29,734 bases of DNA from CAIKOD01 sp035543455. GTDB taxonomy: Archaea > Halobacteriota > Methanomicrobia > Methanomicrobiales > Methanospirillaceae. Positions 23,980 through 29,734 of this stretch are shown one piece after another. How positions within the stretch are numbered: the first letter of the stretch is position 1; the number at the start of each line of letters is the position of its first letter. The stretch spans positions 1-29,734 of the forward strand of contig DATKKE010000029.1 of assembly GCA_035543455.1 (NCBI GenBank). The letters run 5' to 3'. The position numbers and the translations under genes are program-made. The notes under the pieces were generated by a model that saw nothing but the letters and a program-made list of their open reading frames with translations, was not told the origin of the DNA and did not search any database.

Positions 23980-24663
23980 TCAGAAGTCCTTAGCTATTTG
24001 TTGGTTTTCGCCTTCATCGGGGGAGATCCCAAGATTTTCGAACTGTTTCCTGATCTCGTTAAGACGTTCTGTCTTACCCATGACTGTTTCTTTCATCGCT
24101 TTAACCGCAGAATAAATCTCAGCATGCTGTTCAATTGAAACATCACCGGTGTTTGCAACCTGTTCGAGGATCCGGATCAGCCGCCTCTGCACATCGGTCG
24201 TCCGGCACAATGTGCGATATTCCCGTATCATTTCGGGATCTGCCCCACTCTCCCCGGCAATTTGCATTTTCGTTTCCATGCGGTCACGCCTGCGGAAAAA
24301 CCTCTCTATCGAATCGTATAAAGCACGCCTGGTTATTGGTTTGTTTATATAGTCCTCAATTGAAAGCCCAAATCTCTCTGCCTCCCCGATGGTAAGCTGC
24401 TTTGCCGTGAGCATTAACACAGGAATTGAGGCAACAGAGGGAGGGCCTGCCTTGATCCGTTCAAGCGTCTGCCAGCCGTCGAGGGGTTCCATCATGATAT
24501 CGAGGAGGATCATATCCGGCCGGTTCTTTTCAAGGATCTGAAGTGCTTTCTCCCCGCTTGATGCCGTCAGGGTCATATATCCTCCCTGCTGCAGCATATT
24601 GACAAAAATATCGACGATTGAAGGATTATCGTCCACAACAAGAATTGTGTACGTCTGAATCAC
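23980..24663 (-). CDS. Response regulator with receiver domain
   Basis: 227 aa. Receiver domain at residues 5-120: acidic pair D11-D12 in ILVVDDNPS, phosphoacceptor D55 in MILLDIMM, T in VLMLTAK (about 85) and K in INKPI (about 108). The C-terminal 100 aa are charged and helical (KMQIAGESGADPEMIREY onward), with no DNA-binding domain I recognise. GTG start overlaps the stop of the upstream gene as GTGA, so it is the last gene of a coupled cluster with two roadblock proteins. No histidine kinase is in the window. Confidence 0.9.
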   Translation of the reverse strand: MIQTYTILVVDDNPSIVDIFVNMLQQGGYMTLTASSGEKALQILEKNRPDMILLDIMMEPLDGWQTLERIKAGPPSVASIPVLMLTAKQLTIGEAERFGLSIEDYINKPITRRALYDSIERFFRRRDRMETKMQIAGESGADPEMIREYRTLCRTTDVQRRLIRILEQVANTGDVSIEQHAEIYSAVKAMKETVMGKTERLNEIRKQFENLGISPDEGENQQIAKDF

Positions 24664-25643
24664 CGGCCCTGGCTGACCACATGTCCGGCTGGAATATCAC
24701 GAAGTATTTTCCGTATCTGGCCTAGGTTGATACCGGGTCTTGTCAATATACAGAGATATTCGTCCCAGTAAGGTGCTATGATGACGTTCCCTGCTGGGAT
24801 CTGAAGTGTCATCTGCACGAATGGCCCTGTCTTCATCACCGATGAGACCTCCTTTGCACTACCGATAAGGTCTTCGGCAATGTCGATCAGGTTTTCCAGA
24901 CTGATATCTCCAATTGACAGAATATTCATGCCTCGTTTGAAAATTGAGACGGCGATCACCCCGGGAAGACCGATAATTTGTCCGAGCAGGAGTTCCCCGA
25001 TATTTGCGACTACTTCATCCTCGGTTTCAAATGACCGGATATCTGACTCATCCTCCGGCCGTTCCTGGTATCTCCCGCTGTCTTCGGCATGGACATCGTA
25101 AAGGCTGTTATCTATTCCTGCCATCTGGGCGAGCACGGTAGCTGCAAGGTTCTCAGCGCTCTGCACGTCAGCTGCCATGGGTTCAGCGCTTTCTTTATCA
25201 GGCCCTTCTCCTGATTCCATTGCCACCCTGGTTTTACCGGATATAGCGTGTACAGGGTTTTGCAAATCCGCCGCACCGTTTTCCACGATGAGACCTTGTT
25301 TGTCACCGGAAAGAAACACCGATTCGAGAGTGGGAGTTTTTTTATCCTCTGCCGATACGATTTCGAGTGCCGTGATCATTTCTTCCGGGCTGTATCTTCG
25401 CAATTCGAACAGAATGGCACTCTGGCTTCGGAAGTATTCATAAGCGTTATGGCCCTTGAGGACCCGTTTGCCGTGCCTGAAATAATATGCAAGCGGTTTT
25501 CCCTTGTCGATCAGGATAAAACCACGACTATCCTGAACAATGACAACGACAATTCCCGCAAACCTTGCCGTATGCGAGAGCACCCAGTCAAATGACGCCC
25601 GCATCTGCCCTATCACGGTACCTTCGGGGAGCTTTTCCATCAT
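24660..25643 (-). CDS. Two-domain protein with C-terminal roadblock/LC7-like domain
   Basis: 327 aa. The N-terminal 100 aa (PEGTVIGQMRASFDW... through ELRRYSPEEM) form an alpha-beta domain resembling the effector/partner domains found beside receivers; residues 100-210 are acidic, low-complexity linker. The last 110 aa (VIAVSIFKRGMNILSIGD and AGNVIIAPYWDEYLCILT) match the roadblock/LC7 fold, which binds or regulates Ras-like GTPases. ATG 25643 overlaps the stop of the upstream roadblock gene (ATGATG, with TGA inside). The N-terminal family assignment is uncertain. Confidence 0.75.
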   Translation of the reverse strand: MMEKLPEGTVIGQMRASFDWVLSHTARFAGIVVVIVQDSRGFILIDKGKPLAYYFRHGKRVLKGHNAYEYFRSQSAILFELRRYSPEEMITALEIVSAEDKKTPTLESVFLSGDKQGLIVENGAADLQNPVHAISGKTRVAMESGEGPDKESAEPMAADVQSAENLAATVLAQMAGIDNSLYDVHAEDSGRYQERPEDESDIRSFETEDEVVANIGELLLGQIIGLPGVIAVSIFKRGMNILSIGDISLENLIDIAEDLIGSAKEVSSVMKTGPFVQMTLQIPAGNVIIAPYWDEYLCILTRPGINLGQIRKILRDIPAGHVVSQGR

Positions 25644-26098
25644 AACTGCTGTATAATTGTATCCCGGTTTTTCTTTAGCTCTGCCATGACCAGGGCAATG
25701 TTCGCCGATGGCTTTACAATAATAACAATGAACAGTTGCCCGGTTAGCGGGGAGGAAAGAAGGAGATAGTCCCTGAATTCCAGATATACCATTGTCAGGG
25801 GGTCGTTACATAACTTAAGGGCCATTGCTTTTGATTCTGCCATAACAAACGAGACTACTGCTGCAAGCTGGTTGTCATCAATATCTCCCGTTTCGAGCCC
25901 GTCGACAACCTCCCCGTCGTCCCGGATTAAATGCACCGAAGTGACCCCGTCAATGACGATAAATTTATGGAGTATATCCTTTAGCATGGCCGCGATTGAA
26001 TAGTTGTCCGCCAGCTCATATATAATTCTGTTTCCGGTTGTCAATTGACCGTTCCCAAATTCCGGTGTCACAATAACCTGCTGCCAGTGTTCGGTCAT
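25640..26098 (-). CDS. Roadblock/LC7-like protein
   Basis: 152 aa with a roadblock/LC7 fold in residues 35-145 (IDGVTSVHLIRDDGEVVDGL, MVYLEFRDYLLLSSPL, FIVIIVKPSANIALV), preceded by a short N-terminal extension. Such proteins form dimers that act on small GTPases or gliding-type polarity systems; no GTPase is in the window. There is no ribosome site before ATG 26098. A 134-bp gap separates it from the HAMP protein gene, so it may have its own promoter (AT-rich stretch near 26110-26120). Confidence 0.8.
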   Translation of the reverse strand: MTEHWQQVIVTPEFGNGQLTTGNRIIYELADNYSIAAMLKDILHKFIVIDGVTSVHLIRDDGEVVDGLETGDIDDNQLAAVVSFVMAESKAMALKLCNDPLTMVYLEFRDYLLLSSPLTGQLFIVIIVKPSANIALVMAELKKNRDTIIQQL

Positions 26099-26232
26099 TT
26101 TTATGCAGTTCTTAAAAATTTCTCCAGTGTTCAGTCAGTAAAAATGGAAGATAGGAAAGGGAATGGTGACCTCCTGGATTGAAGGTTTCCTGTTATATAT
26201 ACGTGGGATCGTTCTCGAAGTTAATCGATTCC

Positions 26233-26664
26233 TTATTTTGTCATATCGTCCTTCGCGAGAGTATCAAGGATCCGGTAGGTATTGATGAGCTTATTAAACG
26301 AGGTCACCAGTTCTCCTATCTCATCGTTCGTCATCACTTCGATCTCTGAGGTCTTGATCTCCCCTTCGCTCATGCCATGGGCAATTGTCGAAAGTTTAAC
26401 GATAGGACTCGTAATGCTGCTTGCAAGGAAGAAACTCCACATCAGAACGACTCCGAGTGTAACTGCGGTCAGGAGGATGATGGTCGGCTGGAGACCCAGT
26501 GCAGAGATGATGCTTTCGGTTCCACCCATCGATACTATTCCGAGGAGGAAGATCGGAATAGTCGCTACGATCAGCATACTGATCATCAGTTTGAAGAAGA
26601 TCGGGATCTGAATCCGGGCCTCCTGTCTTTTTACTATGCCTTCACTCATGGCCATGGTCATCAT
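26233..26664 (-). CDS. Membrane protein with HAMP domain
   Basis: 143 aa. Two membrane helices (about 20-46 and 58-80), then a HAMP domain (SSITSPIVKLSTIAHGMSEG, near 82-101, and VMTNDEIGELVTSFNKL), after which the protein ends with a short tail. It has no kinase or methyl-accepting part, so it may act as an adaptor or sense membrane state for the neighbouring roadblock/response-regulator proteins. GGAG (26671-26674) lies 6 nt before ATG 26664; other in-frame Met codons follow at positions 4 and 6. Confidence 0.85.
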   Translation of the reverse strand: MMTMAMSEGIVKRQEARIQIPIFFKLMISMLIVATIPIFLLGIVSMGGTESIISALGLQPTIILLTAVTLGVVLMWSFFLASSITSPIVKLSTIAHGMSEGEIKTSEIEVMTNDEIGELVTSFNKLINTYRILDTLAKDDMTK

Positions 26665-26681
26665 TTCAATCTCCTGATACT

Positions 26682-26707
26682 AGTATATAAGTAAAGGCAG
26701 TATATAA
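26682..26707 (-). promoter_or_regulatory. Repeated TATA-like elements upstream of the HAMP gene
   Basis: AGTATATAA occurs twice on the plus strand (26682-26690 and 26699-26707), i.e. TTATATACT twice on the minus strand. The distal copy fits a transcription start near 26677 for the HAMP gene. The region lies between divergent genes and is very AT-rich. Confidence 0.35.
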
Positions 26708-26834
26708 TATTATATATCATTATTGTAATCCATTGAAGGGTGTATAGGAAACAGGACTTTCGTGCCGGTTCCAAACTCACAATCTATTGCGTCGTTTCAT
26801 CACGTATTTAACAAATAACGCTCATATATTGGTT

Positions 26835-27131
26835 ATGACAAACCAGGAAATATCGGTTAATATTCCTCAGACGCTCGACCCCGTGTATAGTAATATGATC
26901 CAGATCGCATTCAAGGAAGACGAGTTTACCTTTGTATTTCTCCACCAGCTTCCCGGCGTAAACCAGGCAAGAGCGAAGGCAATAGTAAGCATCACGCCGA
27001 CTCATGCAAAAAATCTCCTGGCCGTGCTCGAAAAGACAATGGCAGACTTTGAATCGAAATTCGGCCGGATAGAACCGAAGGGAGGAAATGTTCCGGCTGA
27101 TAATGTTACCACGATCCGCGGTTACTCATAA
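26835..27131 (+). CDS. DUF3467 family protein
   Basis: 98 aa. It matches the small DUF3467 family (YSNMIQIAFKEDEFTFVFLHQ and ITPTHAKNLLAVLEKTMADFESKFG). No function is established. ATG 26835 is chosen over the open frame from 26787 because the family starts near here; there is no ribosome site, but a TATTTAACAAATAA stretch about 27 nt upstream would give a leaderless mRNA. Divergent from the HAMP gene. Confidence 0.85.
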   Translation: MTNQEISVNIPQTLDPVYSNMIQIAFKEDEFTFVFLHQLPGVNQARAKAIVSITPTHAKNLLAVLEKTMADFESKFGRIEPKGGNVPADNVTTIRGYS

Positions 27132-27216
27132 CTATCATTGGTCGACCAAGAGACATAAACAACCGGACTCTTAATTTTATAAGAACCGGGAGACAATAGG
27201 TAAGAGGTATTTTTCT

Positions 27217-27288
27217 GCCGCCGTGGCTTAGCGGTATAGCGGCTGATTCGTAATCAGCAGGTCGGGGGTTCAAGTCCCCCCGGCGGCT
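27217..27288 (+). tRNA. tRNA-Thr (anticodon CGT)
   Basis: Acceptor arms GCCGCCG and CGGCGGC pair over 7 bp, discriminator T at 27288. Anticodon arm GCTGA-TTCGTAA-TCAGC gives anticodon CGT for ACG; the T arm contains GGTTCAAGTCCCC. No CCA is encoded and no intron is present. A TTTTATAAG TATA box at 27175-27183 predicts a start near 27206. Confidence 0.95.
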
Positions 27289-27371
27289 CATCTTGTTCAA
27301 GTTAGAATCCTCATTTTCACAGTGTGGATGGTAAGAACCTTTCATGGTCGTGCTCGAGGGGGGACAAGAGC

Positions 27372-27461
27372 ATGAAATTCTATCCGAATATTAACCAGAC
27401 CTATCGTGATAACTCATTTGCAAAGGCTCAACGGTTCATTGAGAGGACAACCGGGAAATAA
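27372..27461 (+). CDS. Possible 29-aa ORF
   Basis: A 29-codon ORF (starts MKFYPNINQTYRDNS, ends FIERTTGK) with GAGGGGGG at 27356-27363, 8 nt before the ATG. The strong ribosome site is the only support. It matches nothing I recognise and could be a gene remnant. Outside it, 27289-27588 holds no other gene, only a small hairpin ATTGG-TGA-CCAAT at 27490-27502. Confidence 0.3.
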   Translation: MKFYPNINQTYRDNSFAKAQRFIERTTGK

Positions 27462-27588
27462 AAAAACTTAAGGTTGTGATCCATCTGCGATTGGTGACCA
27501 ATATCTTAGTTCATTAAAATTCCCCAATCAACCGCCAATATATCAGTACCGGGTTTTATGTTCTTTATAATCTTACCATAGGGATGAT

Positions 27589-28056
27589 ATGTATGCCTCA
27601 ATTGTCCAAAGGCGGGAAATACATTTTCGGCTGGGTGAAAATCCGACCCGGTGGCGAAGTACCGTACCGGAAGAAACGATCAGGGAATATGCGATACAGT
27701 CAGACGAAAAAGTGATTCTTATCTCCGGGAGCAAAGCCTCAGGTGGTTTTGTTGTTGCACGAAGATCATTCCTAGAACAATCAACCCTCTCCGGCATTTT
27801 ATCCAATAATCCGGAACTTGCAGAGTTCAGGACAAAACCGGGTGAACTGATCCGCTACAAAGGCCGGCTGTATTGCTGGGGGATCCTGCACAATGGTTTA
27901 TTGAAACTGCCTGCGGAGATCATGTGCACTTTTTGCATCCAACCCGGTGATAACCTACTGGTCATCCGGGGGAGCAACCTCGGTTTTGTTTGTGCGAAAT
28001 CAGGTCCGCTTGTAAAAAAGGTACGGTCATTTCCCGGGATACCGGTTTTTGAATGA
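27589..28056 (+). CDS. Conserved hypothetical protein with two AbrB-like repeats
   Basis: 155 aa consisting of two similar halves about 80 residues apart: VPEETIREYAIQSDEKVILISGS...GGFVVAR (26-58) and LPAEIMCTFCIQPGDNLLVIRGS...GFVCAK (107-137). Each resembles the swapped-hairpin AbrB fold, as in small DNA-binding or toxin-antitoxin-like proteins, here fused in one chain so that it could form the dimer-like barrel alone. The segment between them (KPGELIRYKGRLYCWGIL) shows weak similarity to residues 8-25. No recognition of function. ATG 27589 follows AGGGATGAT; the downstream gene may be coupled. Confidence 0.7.
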   Translation: MYASIVQRREIHFRLGENPTRWRSTVPEETIREYAIQSDEKVILISGSKASGGFVVARRSFLEQSTLSGILSNNPELAEFRTKPGELIRYKGRLYCWGILHNGLLKLPAEIMCTFCIQPGDNLLVIRGSNLGFVCAKSGPLVKKVRSFPGIPVFE

Positions 28057-28121
28057 TATTTCCTTCTCCCATTCAAATCCACCTGTTCAGTAATGTATCT
28101 TCAGAATGGGAAGGGATTATC

Positions 28122-28562
28122 ATGCACAGCGATAACCCGGTTATCATGGACCCACGGATCAATGTCATCACCCTTGGGGTGAAGGACTTCGCCCGCTCAC
28201 TTGCCTTTTATCGCGACGGGCTTGGCTGGACGGCACAGGTAGATGATGATATAGCATTTTTTCCGCTCAATGGCATTATTTTTGCCCTGTATCCCCGCGA
28301 CAAACTGGCTGAAGATGCCATGGTACCTTCACGGGAAACAGGTTTTCCGGGCTTCACCCTCGCTTTCGTTACCAAAAATGAGGCTGAAGTTGATGCCACG
28401 CTCAAAACGGCTGAGGATATCGGGGGCCGTATTCTGAAACCCGGACAGAAAACATTCTGGGGCGGATATGGGGGATATTTTGCCGACCCTGATGGTTTTC
28501 TCTGGGAAGTCGCGTATAACCCGTTTTGGAAACTGGATCGGAAGGGAAATGTGAAATTATAA
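28122..28562 (+). CDS. VOC family (glyoxalase/dioxygenase-like) protein
   Basis: 146-aa member of the vicinal oxygen chelate superfamily, with paired beta-alpha-beta-beta-beta modules: VITLGVKDFARSLAFYRDGLGW (14-35) and FTLAFVTKNEAEVDATLKTAE, ending in GYFADPDGFLWEVAYN (about 122-137). Metal ligands typical for glyoxalase I are not complete, so it is more likely of unknown VOC function, often seen as a stand-alone single-domain protein. Start ATG 28122 follows GGGAAGGG; the frame is open up to 28053 and an ATGA overlap with the previous gene exists there, but the added N-terminus has no family resemblance. Confidence 0.85.
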   Translation: MHSDNPVIMDPRINVITLGVKDFARSLAFYRDGLGWTAQVDDDIAFFPLNGIIFALYPRDKLAEDAMVPSRETGFPGFTLAFVTKNEAEVDATLKTAEDIGGRILKPGQKTFWGGYGGYFADPDGFLWEVAYNPFWKLDRKGNVKL

Positions 28563-28627
28563 CCATTTTTTAGTGGACGGATACTGCCCTTACCCCTATA
28601 TTGATAAACCGGTACTCCCATTTTCCA

Positions 28628-28635
28628 TTATAAAC
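28628..28635 (+). promoter_or_regulatory. Candidate TATA box of katG
   Basis: TTATAAAC predicts a transcription start near 28657, about 107 nt before katG. The hairpin at 28671-28698 would then lie in the leader. Confidence 0.4.
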
Positions 28636-28670
28636 GGGCCAGAGCCGGAAAGCCCCTGCCGTACACCGGA

Positions 28671-28698
28671 GAGTCCCGGTTTCGGAAACCCGGGACTC
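28671..28698 (+). repeat. Strong inverted repeat/hairpin in the katG leader
   Basis: GAGTCCCGG (28671-28679) pairs perfectly with CCGGGACTC (28690-28698); the loop TTTCGGAAAC can extend the stem by TTT/AAA with one bulged C. It is not followed by a T-run, so a terminator is unlikely; an operator or a leader structure is possible. Confidence 0.55.
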
Positions 28699-28763
28699 CC
28701 CCCAGGAAGGCAGCATGGGCCGGCCCTCGTACCGTGGATATCATCACAGAATGAGATGACCTT

Positions 28764-29734
28764 ATGACTGACGACAGCAAGGGCCCGGTAACGGACGGGA
28801 TGCACCGGCAGGTGGCTGGCGGGGGCACATCGAACCGGGACTGGTGGCCCAACCAGCTGAACCTTAAAATCCTGCACCAGCACTCTCCCCTGTCCAATCC
28901 AATGGGCGGGGAGTTCAACTACGCTGAGGAATTCAAAAAACTCGACCTGGCGGCCGTGAAGAAGGATCTGCAGGCACTGATGACCAACTCACAGGACTGG
29001 TGGCCTGCGGACTTCGGCCACTATGGGCCCTTGTTCATTCGAATGGCATGGCACAGCGCCGGCACGTACCGCACCGGTGATGGTCGGGGCGGCGCCGGTG
29101 CTGGCCAGCAGCGCTTCCCGCCCCTCAACAGCTGGCCCGACAACGTGAACCTCGACAAGGCCCGCCGTTTGCTCTGGCCGATCAAGCAGAAGTATGGCAG
29201 GAAAATCTCGTGGGCCGACCTTATGATCCTTGCCGGCAATGTTGCCCTGGAGTCGATGGGGTTCAAAACCTTCGGCTTCGCCGGCGGCCGTGCTGATGTC
29301 TGGGAGCCGGAAGAGGCCGTGTACTGGGGTTCGGAGAACAAGTGGCTGGAGGACAAACGCTACTCCGGCGACCGGAACCTCGAAAATCCGCTGGCTGCCG
29401 TGCAGATGGGGCTGATCTACGTCAATCCGGAAGGCCCGAACGGTGTCCCGGACCCGGTCGCAGCGGCGAAAGATATCCGTGAGACGTTCGCCCGCATGGC
29501 CATGAACGACGAAGAGACGGTGGCGCTCATTGCCGGCGGGCACTCCTTTGGCAAGACCCATGGCGCCGGCCCGGCGACCCATGTGGGGCCTGAGCCCGAA
29601 GCCGCGGGCATCGAGGAGCAGGGTCTGGGCTGGAAAAGCAGTTTCGGCACTGGAAAAGGCGGGGATGCAATCGGCAGCGGTCTCGAAGTTACTTGGACCA
29701 ATACGCCGACGAAGTGGAGCAACAACTTCTTCCG
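28764..29734 (+). CDS. katG: Catalase-peroxidase KatG (5' part, runs off the window)
   Basis: First 323 codons of a heme catalase-peroxidase that removes hydrogen peroxide. The distal site R93-W96-H97 (RMAWHSAGTYR), the proximal heme ligand H260 (GGHSFGKTHGAG) and the covalent Met-Tyr-Trp adduct (W96, Y219 in GLIYVNPEGP, M245) are all visible. Full-length KatG has about 730 aa, so just under half is present. The sequence is markedly more GC-rich at third codon positions than the neighbouring genes and looks bacterial, suggesting horizontal transfer, perhaps giving an anaerobe protection from oxygen. ATG 28764 follows GAGATGA. The reading frame is intact to the end. Confidence 0.97.
   Translation, partial: MTDDSKGPVTDGMHRQVAGGGTSNRDWWPNQLNLKILHQHSPLSNPMGGEFNYAEEFKKLDLAAVKKDLQALMTNSQDWWPADFGHYGPLFIRMAWHSAGTYRTGDGRGGAGAGQQRFPPLNSWPDNVNLDKARRLLWPIKQKYGRKISWADLMILAGNVALESMGFKTFGFAGGRADVWEPEEAVYWGSENKWLEDKRYSGDRNLENPLAAVQMGLIYVNPEGPNGVPDPVAAAKDIRETFARMAMNDEETVALIAGGHSFGKTHGAGPATHVGPEPEAAGIEEQGLGWKSSFGTGKGGDAIGSGLEVTWTNTPTKWSNNFF

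Noticed and set aside
27106..27345. Minus-strand ORF of 79 aa across the tRNA-Thr region
   Set aside because: It is antisense to the tRNA and has no codon bias or ribosome site; a shadow of the tRNA gene.
28573..28767. 64-aa ORF before katG
   Set aside because: No ribosome site, contains the hairpin, ends at the katG start and is Pro/Gly-rich in a way typical of non-coding GC-rich sequence.
28989..29582. Long minus-strand ORF within katG
   Set aside because: Antisense shadow, a common effect of high GC3 in the opposite strand; katG motifs are unmistakable.

Overview
The window looks like chromosomal DNA of a methanogenic archaeon, most likely order Methanomicrobiales (a Methanoregula-like relative is my best guess; genus not certain). 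The reasons are a F420-type FrhB-like subunit, a split archaeal glutamate synthase, an AglJ-type glycosyltransferase, DUF99, DUF3467 and roadblock/HAMP signalling genes, archaeal TATA-like promoters, GGTGA/GGAGG ribosome sites and T-run terminators. There are no CRISPR arrays, insertion sequences or rRNA genes.

Region by region. 1-4.4 kb: PolX DNA polymerase/PHP protein, a small 56-aa ORF, and two convergent cis-prenyltransferase paralogues, one catalytic and one apparently not, which together look like a heteromeric enzyme for the dolichyl carrier lipid. A radical SAM gene is coupled to the catalytic one. 4.5-6.4 kb: a secreted papain-family (C1) peptidase with a lectin-like domain.

6.5-18.5 kb is a nitrogen-assimilation island. 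A four-gene minus-strand operon encodes a glutamate synthase split into glutaminase, ferredoxin-FMN synthase, GXGXG domain and an FrhB-like subunit, suggesting reduction by F420H2. It is divergent from glnA (type I-alpha glutamine synthetase), which is followed by a second, divergent FMN glutamate-synthase-like gene and two tandem amtB-glnK pairs. Both GlnK proteins lack the T-loop Tyr51. The most striking signal is non-coding: both amtB genes have a near-identical 38-bp promoter block that runs into a long (about 200-250 nt) leader, and each leader begins with an 83/84-nt RNA of shared fold, supported by compensatory base changes and shared loop motifs.

18.6-23.9 kb: pilin-like membrane protein, DUF99 protein, AglJ-like glycosyltransferase, tRNA-Gly(CCC) placed 7 nt before an ACT-domain gene that is translationally coupled to a threonylcarbamoyl-AMP synthase gene and a nucleotidyltransferase-like gene, and a Cas4-like protein with an altered nuclease motif. 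24.0-26.7 kb: a minus-strand signalling cluster (HAMP membrane protein, two roadblock proteins, response regulator). 26.8-29.7 kb: DUF3467 protein, tRNA-Thr(CGT), a possible 29-aa ORF, a protein made of two AbrB-like repeats, a VOC-family protein, and the first 323 codons of a GC-rich, bacterial-looking catalase-peroxidase katG that runs off the window end.

The carrier-lipid genes (cis-prenyltransferase) and AglJ plausibly serve the same N-glycosylation pathway; glutamate synthase, glnA, amtB and glnK together take up ammonium and make glutamine and glutamate.
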